The notes: generated by a model from the letters alone, not told the origin. A DNA stretch of 8,213 bases from an uncultured Phycisphaerales bacterium (GCA_903905665.1 CAIVHJ010000006.1:1-8213); one strand, 5' to 3'; numbered from the stretch's first letter, positions 1 through 6,146 are shown. Translations and numbers: made by a program.

Positions 1-1140
1 GACCACGGCCTGGTGCGTGTTGCTCCCGTCATGAGCCGCCACAATATCGACGCGACCGTCTCCATCCACGTCCCCAACATCCACCGAGGCATAACCCAGC
101 GCATCCCCGTCCCGACCCCACACGAAAGCCACTTCAACCTCGCCGTCCGAGTTGAGCCGACATTCCCAGTGATCCGCAAGCGAATGCTTGCCCGCCGAGT
201 CCCAACCCGATAAATATCCGTCCCGCCAGGTCGCATACGCATCCGCCAATTCCGCGGCAGTTTCTCCCGCCACAAGATTCCATGGAGTCAAACCACGAGG
301 CGCCAGAATGATCTCCAGATCCGAATTGTTGGTCCCGTCGCTCAAAAAATCACTTGATGTCCATCCCGTGCTTGTCATCCCTACTACCAGATCGGGAAGG
401 CCGTTTCCGTCCAGATCAGCAATTGCCAAGTCTCCCATTTCCGTGAACGGCGACGCCCCCACCACCGTAAAGGTCTGGAAACAGTAACTTCGAGACACAT
501 CCTCGCATTCCTGATAAACCCGCTCCTCGCACGGCCACTGGCGGTCCGCGGCGTTCCCACACCTCATACTGACCTGAATCACCTGCGAATCGTTCCACGC
601 CGAGACCACATCAAGCAGTCCGTCCCCGTTCATGTCCGCCACGCGAACCAGCGCGGGTCCGGCGCTGTCCTCGCTCATCGGATCGATCCGATAAGCAGTA
701 AAGAGCAACTCGCTCGCCAGAGGCAGGTCTCCAAACGGCGTCGAATCGCACGCATCGCCGATCCCATCACCATCCTGATCCACCTGGTCCGGATTCGGAA
801 CCAGCGGGCAGTTGTCTTCGGCGTTTGGAACCCCATCATTGTCCCGGTCCGGGTCACACGCATCGCCGATTCCGTCGCCGTCGCTATCCAGTTGGTCCGG
901 GTTGACGACGGCTGGACAATTGTCTTCGCTGTTGATGATTCCATCCCCGTCCTTGTCGCCGCTTGGATTTCCCTCAAACGTCGCCAACGGGTCGGCACTG
1001 TTTGACCCTGAGTTGGAATTGACGTTCGAAGATTGATCCGGGGGGGGATTCTGGGTCGAGCATGACGCCGCAACGCTCACCCCGATCACAAACGCGACGA
1101 TACATAGTCCCGACACAATACGAATTTTTCTCGTTTTCAT
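1..1140 (-). CDS. Secreted lipoprotein with thrombospondin type-3 and FG-GAP/VCBS-like calcium repeats (3' end missing)
   Basis: The frame is open from ATG at 1140 to the left edge, giving 380 residues with no stop. The N-terminus has basic residues, a hydrophobic stretch (about 8-24) and Cys27 after Val-Ala-Ala-Ser, a plausible if non-ideal lipobox, then a low-complexity Asn/Ser linker (about 38-48). Residues 62-132 carry Asp-rich thrombospondin type-3 repeats of the DxDxDG type with paired NCP and DAC cysteines. Three FG-GAP/VCBS-like calcium loops follow: D169-N171-D173-D177, D242-D244-N246-D250 and D357-D359-D361-D365. Such repeats bind Ca2+ and form extended or beta-propeller surface proteins, so a cell-surface or outer-membrane-anchored role is inferred. 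A Shine-Dalgarno-like GAAGAGGG (1146-1153) sits 5 nt before the ATG. The C-terminal part that would reveal any enzymatic or sorting domain lies outside the window. Substrate and function are unknown. Confidence 0.88.
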   Translation of the reverse strand, partial: MKTRKIRIVSGLCIVAFVIGVSVAASCSTQNPPPDQSSNVNSNSGSNSADPLATFEGNPSGDKDGDGIINSEDNCPAVVNPDQLDSDGDGIGDACDPDRDNDGVPNAEDNCPLVPNPDQVDQDGDGIGDACDSTPFGDLPLASELLFTAYRIDPMSEDSAGPALVRVADMNGDGLLDVVSAWNDSQVIQVSMRCGNAADRQWPCEERVYQECEDVSRSYCFQTFTVVGASPFTEMGDLAIADLDGNGLPDLVVGMTSTGWTSSDFLSDGTNNSDLEIILAPRGLTPWNLVAGETAAELADAYATWRDGYLSGWDSAGKHSLADHWECRLNSDGEVEVAFVWGRDGDALGYASVDVGDVDGDGRVDIVAAHDGSNTHQAVV

Positions 1141-1203
1141 GATGACCCTCTTCGATGGGTTGTCGAATCCGAAAAGAACCGCCGCAAAACTGGCCCGATG
1201 AAT

Positions 1204-1250
1204 AAACCCGCGCCCTAGCCGCAATGGTTTGTGCTTCAAAACGCGGGTTT
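1204..1250. other. 9-bp perfect inverted repeat upstream of the lipoprotein gene
   Basis: AAACCCGCG (1204-1212) and CGCGGGTTT (1242-1250) are perfect inverted repeats separated by 29 nt. They lie 64-110 nt before the lipoprotein start, so they could form a stem in its 5' leader or serve as a binding site for a dimeric regulator. An 8-nt direct repeat, CGCGCCCT, overlaps the left arm (1209-1216) and recurs just after the right arm (1251-1258). No T-run follows on either strand, so it is not a clear terminator. Function is inferred only. Confidence 0.4.
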
Positions 1251-1667
1251 CGCGCCCTCCCGTGCTTCGACCAATCTCTTCACCGCGCATAACGCCAGCG
1301 CCCGGCTTTATTTGAGTAACTATCGGCAAATACCGGAATCAACCTGCATCTCAACAGAAACCAGCGAAACTTTGCATGGTCCGGCAGAACGGTCAAGCAA
1401 AAAGAGCCGCCGTGCGTGATGCGTAACAAATTATGACACAATTGGTTGCGGCGAAACCACCTATCTGTCGCGAGCTTTCCAAACGCTCATCGCTCGCATA
1501 GCGACTGACCGCACCTTCGTTATGGATATTGTTGACTTGGCTACGGTCTTCCTGAGGCGCCCTGAACCTACAAAACTCTTCCGCGATTATTTGAAGCAGA
1601 GGATTTCGTGAAACCGGCCGCTCGATATATCCAAATACCTTTGCAAACTGGCGAAGCATGCCTGCTT
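1251..1667. other. Intergenic stretch without a convincing gene
   Basis: This is the middle of the divergent gap between the minus-strand lipoprotein and the plus-strand C39-like gene. A 112-codon minus-strand frame (1731 to 1393) crosses it, but its first 21 codons are translated repeat module, no ribosome binding site is evident, and the rest resembles no family I know. A small hairpin at 1651-1670 (GCGAAGC, 6-nt loop, GCTTTGC with one G-U pair) precedes the module. I see no RNA gene or transposase remnant here. Confidence 0.5.
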
Positions 1668-1873
1668 TGCGAAATTTCATGTCCAGTTCACGCCGAATTC
1701 GTGCGTTGTTCCAAACGCATTCGTGAGTCATAATATGGACTATGTGCAGCCCCAGAAAGACAACTCAATTTCACCTTCCGGTTCTGAACGAACAGAGCAC
1801 TGGGTGGACTTACCCACCAGATTTGAGCAACCCGGATCCCGAATTTGGTGTGCAAGCACACCCTACAAAACTG
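1668..1873 (+). repeat. Structured repeat module, copy 1 (73-bp core plus two hairpins)
   Basis: Positions 1668-1740 match 2842-2914 at 71 of 73 bases. After a variable part that is about 30 nt longer in this copy, similarity resumes from 1794 to the end. Three potential hairpins are visible: TGCGTT (1702-1707) with AACGCA (1714-1719) in the core; GGTGG (1803-1807) with CCACC (1814-1818); and GGTGTGC (1847-1853) with GCACACC (1856-1862). The last is followed directly by CTAC (1863-1866), the complement of GTAG. A hairpin flanked by GTAG is the hallmark of REP sequences mobilised by RAYT (TnpA-REP) transposases. The module ends about 50 nt before the C39-like gene. Confidence 0.85.
1706..1734 (+). 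promoter_or_regulatory. Promoter-like sequence inside repeat copy 1
   Basis: TTGTTC (1706-1711) and CATAAT (1729-1734) are 17 nt apart, resembling a sigma-70 promoter with a weak -35 and a good -10. It lies about 190 nt upstream of the C39-like gene and is identical in copy 2. The resulting leader would contain the two downstream hairpins. Promoter activity is inferred from consensus alone. Confidence 0.35.
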
Positions 1874-1920
1874 TGCGCGATGCCTGAAATTCAAGGACAA
1901 CCAATTTGAGGAATTCATCT

Positions 1921-2805
1921 ATGAGGTGGATTGCATTTTGCCTGATATTGTCCTGTTTCGCATTCGCATCTTCGGACTTTCCTTCAGTTTGCATGGAAAA
2001 GGCGGAATTGATCCCTGATTATTGTCAAACGGATCCTGAGGGTCATTTCGTAAATGATGGAGCATCATTTTGTGGCCCAGCCTCTGTCTCAAATTCTTTG
2101 ATGTATCTGGCACAGCATGGTTTTCAGGATTTAAGCCCCCCCGCCGACTCTTTGAAGGAATCACAGACCGAAATGATCCGCCTTTTGGCAACAAAGGAAT
2201 ACATGGACACACACGATTCAGGAACCAGTCCGATAAAAATGATACGCGGAATAAAGAAATACATTAACGAAAAGGGATATAAAATTGTTCATCTCGAATG
2301 GGAAGGATGGCGCGGAAACTCCAAGGAGTTTCCCAAGAAGGCGGCAGCGCCGACACTCGACTGGATGAAAGAGGCCTTCGCGAAGCCGAACGGCGCTGTT
2401 TGGATTAACTTGGGATGGTATAAGGAAAACAAGAACCCCAAAGTCTATGAGCGGACCGGAGGACATTGGGTCACATTAGTTGGATACGGCCAGACGTCGG
2501 ATGGGAAAGAAGACCCATTCACCGTTGCGATTCATGATCCTTCCCCAAGAATGGGCAAAGAGCCAAAGACCCAGTATATCCAACTCACAAAAATTACTGA
2601 TGGAACACTTGAGCGAGAAGATAAATCAGAAAATGAAACGAAAAAGATCAGACACAGTGCCACAGGATTTTACCTGATGGGCGGGGGAATGACGCTCCGC
2701 AAGGGGGCTGATTGCGCGATCATGGACGACGCAATAGCATTAGTTCTGGACGACAGCAAGACACAATCAACCGACAAGAAGAACAACCCACGAAAAGAAC
2801 CGTAA
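1921..2805 (+). CDS. Secreted C39-like (papain-fold) cysteine peptidase family protein
   Basis: This is a 294-residue protein. The start is the ATG at 1921 because GAGGAA (1908-1913) stands 7 nt before it; an in-frame TTG at 1906 is less likely. Residues 1-18 form a signal peptide with a hydrophobic core and a likely cut after Ala-Phe-Ala, so export is expected. The body fits the C39-like peptidase fold: Gln36 as oxyanion-hole candidate, nucleophile Cys51 in SFCGPAS, His182 in GGHWVTLVGYG and Asp206 in IHDPSP. Residues 80-175 form a helix-rich insert, and the tail after about 275 is charged and Lys-rich. No ABC transporter or double-glycine precursor lies nearby, so it is probably not a bacteriocin-processing transporter domain; a stand-alone peptidase or amidase-like hydrolase is more likely. 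Substrate is unknown. The gene is visibly AT-rich (about 35% GC at 2221-2280) compared with glnS and lies between two repeat modules, suggesting acquisition. Confidence 0.8.
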   Translation: MRWIAFCLILSCFAFASSDFPSVCMEKAELIPDYCQTDPEGHFVNDGASFCGPASVSNSLMYLAQHGFQDLSPPADSLKESQTEMIRLLATKEYMDTHDSGTSPIKMIRGIKKYINEKGYKIVHLEWEGWRGNSKEFPKKAAAPTLDWMKEAFAKPNGAVWINLGWYKENKNPKVYERTGGHWVTLVGYGQTSDGKEDPFTVAIHDPSPRMGKEPKTQYIQLTKITDGTLEREDKSENETKKIRHSATGFYLMGGGMTLRKGADCAIMDDAIALVLDDSKTQSTDKKNNPRKEP

Positions 2806-2841
2806 ATCCGCTGTCGCGTGCAGGCTTGGCAAGGTCCACTC

Positions 2842-3011
2842 TGCGAAATTTCATGTCCAATTCGCGCCGAATTCGTGCGTTGTTCCAAACGCATTCGTGA
2901 GTCATAATATGGACCATGCGCAGCCTCAGAAACAGCGTAGAGCACAGGGTGGGCCTGCCCACCAGGTTTGAGCAATCCGGGTTCCGAATTTGGTGTGCAA
3001 GCACACCCTGC
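2842..3011 (+). repeat. Structured repeat module, copy 2
   Basis: The 73-bp core (2842-2914) is almost identical to copy 1. It is followed by GTAG (2937-2940) and a perfect hairpin GGTGGGC (2948-2954) with GCCCACC (2957-2963), then a second hairpin GGTGTGC (2992-2998) with GCACACC (3001-3007) followed by CTGC. The two hairpins, one with GTAG on its left and one with a CTAC-like sequence on its right, form an inverted REP pair, as in bacterial interspersed mosaic elements. The copy starts 36 nt after the C39-like gene and ends 34 nt before the membrane-protein gene. Confidence 0.85.
2880..2908 (+). promoter_or_regulatory. Promoter-like sequence inside repeat copy 2
   Basis: TTGTTC (2880-2885) and CATAAT (2903-2908) are 17 nt apart and identical to the pair in copy 1. 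They lie about 140 nt before the membrane-protein start, so the same repeat would supply similar leaders to both genes. Inferred from sequence only. Confidence 0.35.
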
Positions 3012-3045
3012 AACTACAACATCCTTTGCAGAAAGTGAGGGGTAT

Positions 3046-4026
3046 ATGAACGATTTGAACCAAGTTGAGCGTGCCAATCATCTGTGGCAAGAATGGGCCT
3101 ATAGGCACACGATGTTTTGGAGCGCGTTTACTCGGTGGGGTGTGGTAATGCTCGCCGTGGACTTCGCCCCCTTTTTCAATAAGGACATTCCCAACCTTGG
3201 GGGATGGTGGTGGATGATCTATCCATTTGCCGGGATTCTTGTCTGTGTATTTGGGGCTTTTCATCTTTTCGCCGAATCAGCGCGGATGCGAATGGTAGGG
3301 GAAAAATTGAATGCAGAAAGAAAACCGCTCGAGTTATTACCTCCGCGATTACCCGATGAGGCCAAGTGGGACCGCTTACTTAAGTCGAGACTTGATACCG
3401 TAATGGTTATGGCGTTCCTTCTTGGTGGAATAGCGCTGGCGTTCGCCGCTTGTGCCTTTCTTGTAACAAAGAACCATGCTGGCTCAGTAGCGATTTCTGG
3501 TGTTAGTCATGAAGGAGGACTCGCCGTGCAGGTTCCAATTACAACCGATTGGTGGACACTCGTTGGCGGTGTTGTAAATTGCGCCACTTTTGTAATCCTT
3601 GGGATCGGCACGTACTTCGTCGCTCGCCAAATAAAATTCGGGACGTGGATCAAGGCACAAGATATTTTCATGGACCAAAAATTCACTGATGCGCGTAGTA
3701 AAGTATTCGGACAACTTATAGAAGACCATGTTCCTATAGAAAATTTCGAGAAGCTTATACAACAAGAACCTCATAAGGAACATGGAATGTTAATGTGTAG
3801 ACAACTCGATGGATTCGCTCGTTTGATAGGTCGGTGGGGCTTGAGTGAAAAAGAAGCGTGTAATGTATGGGGAAATCCCTTAATGAAAGCAGGCAAACTA
3901 CTTCATCCATTGATTAAAGAAGAACAAAAACAATGTAAGTGGGATTCTAAATGGGCTGCTTTTGAGAAACTTGCTCGCAAGGCATGGGAATCAGCGGGTT
4001 CTCCACCAGAATGGAATCCTGATTGA
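3046..4026 (+). CDS. Four-helix membrane protein with a cytosolic helical C-terminal domain, function unknown
   Basis: This is a 326-residue protein. The ATG at 3046 is chosen because GAGGGG (3037-3042) precedes it closely; an upstream in-frame ATG at 2968 would only add 26 codons translated from the repeat module. Hydrophobic helices lie at about 24-44, 53-76, 117-140 and 169-193, with charged segments at 77-116 and 194-326 that should be cytosolic and a short external loop at 141-168. The N-terminal pair, with its WQEWAYRH start and WWWMIYPFAG helix, faintly recalls the RipA-type octameric membrane proteins. The C-terminal region (FTDARSKVF, then CRQLDGFARLIG, then WAAFEKLARKA) recalls a DUF4760-like helical tail. 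Both comparisons are from memory and unverified. There are no catalytic motifs. It is AT-rich (about 35% GC at 3661-3720), like its upstream neighbour. It could be a structural, sensory or defence-type membrane component; I cannot decide. Confidence 0.8.
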   Translation: MNDLNQVERANHLWQEWAYRHTMFWSAFTRWGVVMLAVDFAPFFNKDIPNLGGWWWMIYPFAGILVCVFGAFHLFAESARMRMVGEKLNAERKPLELLPPRLPDEAKWDRLLKSRLDTVMVMAFLLGGIALAFAACAFLVTKNHAGSVAISGVSHEGGLAVQVPITTDWWTLVGGVVNCATFVILGIGTYFVARQIKFGTWIKAQDIFMDQKFTDARSKVFGQLIEDHVPIENFEKLIQQEPHKEHGMLMCRQLDGFARLIGRWGLSEKEACNVWGNPLMKAGKLLHPLIKEEQKQCKWDSKWAAFEKLARKAWESAGSPPEWNPD

Positions 4027-4032
4027 GTAGAT

Positions 4033-4177
4033 GTAGGGGCCGTTCCACGGACCGGAGCAAATAACGTTGAAACAACAAATAGGTCCGCATGGCGAACCCT
4101 ACAAGAGAATGAACAATAAGGTGGGTCGATGACCCACTCTACCAAAGAGAAACAATGGTGGGCGATGCCCACCCTAC
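4033..4177. repeat. Cluster of four REP-like hairpins with GTAG/CTAC tetranucleotides
   Basis: Hairpin 1: GTAG (4033-4036), GGGCCGT (4037-4043), 3-nt loop, ACGGACC (4047-4053), one mismatch. Hairpin 2: GGTCCGC (4082-4088), loop ATG, GCGAACC (4092-4098), then CTAC (4099-4102), one mismatch. Hairpin 3: GGTGGGTC (4120-4127), loop GAT, GACCCACT (4131-4138), then CTAC (4139-4142). Hairpin 4: GGTGGGC (4157-4163), loop GAT, GCCCACC (4167-4173), then CTAC (4174-4177). Hairpins 2-4 repeat every 37-38 nt with A-rich linkers; hairpin 1 is in the opposite orientation. This matches the architecture of REP sequences moved by RAYT transposases. They may also attenuate read-through from the membrane-protein gene. 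Confidence 0.85.
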
Positions 4178-4190
4178 AGGGTGAAATATG
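4157..4190 (+). promoter_or_regulatory. glnS translation start region built from a REP-like hairpin
   Basis: The ribosome binding site AGGG (4178-4181) begins directly after the CTAC of hairpin 4 and stands 6 nt before the ATG. CACCC (4170-4174) can pair either upstream as part of hairpin 4 or downstream with GGGTG (4179-4183) across the loop TACA, which would hide the ribosome binding site. The two structures are mutually exclusive. The upstream stem is longer and probably dominant, leaving the site free. Any regulatory use is inference. Confidence 0.4.
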
Positions 4191-6071
4191 ACGGAAGAAA
4201 AAGCACAGCGGCATTTTATTGAGGAAATCGTTGACGAGCATAACCGGACGGGGCGGTTCGGGGGGAAGGTGGTCACGCGGTTCCCGCCGGAGCCGAACGG
4301 ATACCTGCACATCGGCCATGCCAAGAGCATCTGTCTGAATTATGGTTTGGCGGATGAGTACGGCGGGCAGTTCAATTTGCGGATGGACGACACCAACCCG
4401 GAAAAAGAGGAGCAGGAATACGTCAACAGCATCATCGAGGACGTTCGCTGGCTTGGGGCGAAATGGGTCGGCATGCGGGAGGACCATCCGACGGCGGGTG
4501 TGTTGTGGGGATCGAACTATTTTGACCAGATGTACGCATGGGCGATCGAACTGATCAAGAAAGGCAAAGCCTATGTCTGCGACCTGACCGGCGAACAAGT
4601 GAGCAAATCGCGCGGCACGCTCACCACGCCCGGCACCAACAGTCCGTATCGAAATCGCAGCATCGATGAAAACCTCGATCTGTTCGAGCGGATGCGAAAA
4701 GGCGAGTTCCCCGACGGGGTCAAGACGCTCCGCGCCAAAATCGACATGGCGCACCCGAATCTGAACCTGCGCGATCCGATCATGTATCGAATCATTCACG
4801 CCCCCCACCACAACACCGGCGAGAAATGGTGCCTCTACCCGATGTACGACTGGGCGCACGGATTCGAGGACAGCATCGAGGGCGTCACGCACAGCATTTG
4901 CACGCTGGAATTCGAAAATCACCGGCCGCTCTATGACTGGTTCATCGATTCGGTCAACGAAGGCCGAACCGACGACGGCAGCGGCCCGTGGGGCAAAAAA
5001 ATCCACCATCCGCAACAAATCGAGTTCGCCCGATTGAACCTCAACTACACGGTGATGAGCAAGCGGAAGTTGCTGGAACTCGTGAAGGGCAAATACGTGT
5101 CCGGCTGGGACGATCCGCGAATGCCGACGATTTGCGGGTTGCGGCGTCGAGGTTACACGCCGGAGTCGATTCGGCAATTCTGCAAAGACATCGGCGTCGC
5201 CAAGTTCGACAGCGTGATCGAGGTCGTGCGGCTGGAGAACGCCTGCCGAGACCATCTGAACCGAATCGCCCCGCGCGTCATGGCTGTGCTGCACCCGCTC
5301 AAACTGGTGATCGACAACTGGGCCGACGGCGATAATCAAACTCCCCTCCCTGTCAGGGAGGAGTTGGGGGGAGGGTCAACCTCGCCCGACACTACCCCTC
5401 ACCCTACCCTCTCCCCAGAGGGGAGAGGGGTTGGGAAGGAAACTCCGCGCATTGAAGGCACCGGAGACAACCGCGTCGAGTGGCTTGACGCCGTCAACAA
5501 TCCCGAAGACGCGTCGGCGGGCACACGAAAAGTTCCGTTTGGAAAGGTGTTGTATATCGAGCAGGACGACTTCATGGAGAATCCACCGAAAAAATATTTC
5601 AGACTCACACCGGGAGCAGAAGTGCGATTGCGTTATGCGTATTTTGTGAAGTGCATCGGCGTGGTGAAGGATGCCGCCGGTCAGGTGACTGAAGTACATT
5701 GCATGTACGATCCCGCCACACGCGGCGGAGACGCTCCCGACGGTCGCAAGGTCAAGGGCACGATTCACTGGGTCAGCGCCGCGCACGCAGTACCCGCCGA
5801 GGTACGACTGTACGATCACCTGTTCGTCAACCCCGATCCGGACGACGTGCCCGAAGGTCAGGATTGGAAGAGCAATCTCAATCCTGTTTCCTTGCAGATG
5901 GTCCATGCGTTTGTCGAGCCTGGCTTGGCGACGGTCCCGATTGGAACGCGTGTGCAGTTCGAGCGACTGGGTTACTTCTGCGTCGATCCCGATTCGAAAC
6001 CTAAACATCCGGTCTTCAGTCGAACCGTGACGCTGAAAGACACCTGGGCGAAAATCGAAAAGAAAGCGTGA
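4188..6071 (+). CDS. glnS: Glutaminyl-tRNA synthetase (GlnRS) with an in-frame repeat insertion
   Basis: This cytoplasmic enzyme attaches glutamine to tRNA-Gln using ATP, a class Ib reaction. At 627 residues it is longer than the roughly 550 of E. coli GlnRS. The class I signatures are clear: HIGH at 41-44 within FPPEPNGYLHIGHAKS, and VMSKR at 289-293 as the KMSKS loop. The block around RAKIDMAHPNLNLRDP, YPMYDWAHGFEDSIEG and WDDPRMPTICGLRRRG is typical of GlnRS rather than bacterial GluRS. The C-terminal part, with GTRKVPF, KVKGTIHWVSAAHA, EVRLYDHLF and the ending VTLKDTWAKIE, is the anticodon-binding beta-barrel region. Residues 384-428, rich in Gly, Pro and Thr, have no counterpart in E. 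coli GlnRS as I recall it and derive from palindromic DNA. All catalytic motifs are present and the frame is intact, so the enzyme is probably functional. The cupin gene follows after 75 nt. Confidence 0.96.
   Translation: MTEEKAQRHFIEEIVDEHNRTGRFGGKVVTRFPPEPNGYLHIGHAKSICLNYGLADEYGGQFNLRMDDTNPEKEEQEYVNSIIEDVRWLGAKWVGMREDHPTAGVLWGSNYFDQMYAWAIELIKKGKAYVCDLTGEQVSKSRGTLTTPGTNSPYRNRSIDENLDLFERMRKGEFPDGVKTLRAKIDMAHPNLNLRDPIMYRIIHAPHHNTGEKWCLYPMYDWAHGFEDSIEGVTHSICTLEFENHRPLYDWFIDSVNEGRTDDGSGPWGKKIHHPQQIEFARLNLNYTVMSKRKLLELVKGKYVSGWDDPRMPTICGLRRRGYTPESIRQFCKDIGVAKFDSVIEVVRLENACRDHLNRIAPRVMAVLHPLKLVIDNWADGDNQTPLPVREELGGGSTSPDTTPHPTLSPEGRGVGKETPRIEGTGDNRVEWLDAVNNPEDASAGTRKVPFGKVLYIEQDDFMENPPKKYFRLTPGAEVRLRYAYFVKCIGVVKDAAGQVTEVHCMYDPATRGGDAPDGRKVKGTIHWVSAAHAVPAEVRLYDHLFVNPDPDDVPEGQDWKSNLNPVSLQMVHAFVEPGLATVPIGTRVQFERLGYFCVDPDSKPKHPVFSRTVTLKDTWAKIEKKA
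5337..5471 (+). repeat. Palindromic repeat insertion inside glnS, in frame
   Basis: Two adjacent palindromes make up the core. The first is CCTCCCT (5345-5351), loop GTC, AGGGAGG (5355-5361), flanked by AACT (5339-5342) and AGTT (5362-5365). The second is CCCTCTCCCC (5407-5416), loop AGA, GGGGAGAGGG (5420-5429), a perfect 10-bp stem. The sequence is dominated by C-runs and G-runs, unlike the surrounding coding DNA. Its length of about 135 nt equals 45 codons, and it is stop-free in the glnS frame, encoding for example PHPTLSPEGRG. Gly-Asp-Asn is encoded on both sides (5328-5336 and 5463-5471), which may mark the target or the edges; exact borders are uncertain. Confidence 0.82.
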
Positions 6072-6072
6072 A

Positions 6073-6100
6073 TCGTCGTTCGTCGTTCGTGGGTCGTCGT
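6073..6100 (+). repeat. Heptanucleotide tandem repeat TCGTCGT, four units
   Basis: Four consecutive heptamers run from 6073: TCGTCGT, TCGTCGT, TCGTGGG and TCGTCGT. They begin two bases after the glnS stop codon and occupy the gap before the cupin gene. This resembles short tandemly repeated heptamers known between genes in some bacteria. No terminator structure is visible here, so co-transcription of glnS and the cupin gene is possible. Confidence 0.8.
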
Positions 6101-6146
6101 TTATTGAAAAATCGGCGATTGGAATTTGTTTTTCGGAGAGATATTG

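Noticed and set aside
1490..1504. Small hairpin TCGCT / AGCGA with a 5-nt loop
   Set aside because: Only 5 bp and isolated; expected by chance in a sequence of this length.
1393..1731. A 112-codon minus-strand frame in the divergent gap
   Set aside because: Its N-terminus is repeat module, the rest is unlike any known family, and no ribosome binding site is seen; kept only as a note on the repeat core.
2968..3045. An upstream in-frame ATG extending the membrane protein by 26 residues
   Set aside because: The extra residues are translated from the repeat module, and a strong ribosome binding site precedes the ATG at 3046.
2670..3077. Minus-strand frames over the second repeat module
   Set aside because: They consist mainly of translated repeat and overlap the ends of two better supported genes.
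4033..4177. CRISPR array as an explanation for the regularly spaced palindromes
   Set aside because: The units are self-complementary hairpins of differing sequence, linkers are short, A-rich and similar, and no cas gene is present.
4033..4177. The hairpins as a classical intrinsic terminator of the membrane-protein gene
   Set aside because: None is followed by a T-run on the plus strand, so at most they slow read-through.
3903..5339. A 478-codon open frame on the minus strand
   Set aside because: It lies opposite glnS, whose protein is unmistakable. It shows no family motif and is an antisense by-product of GC-rich codon use.
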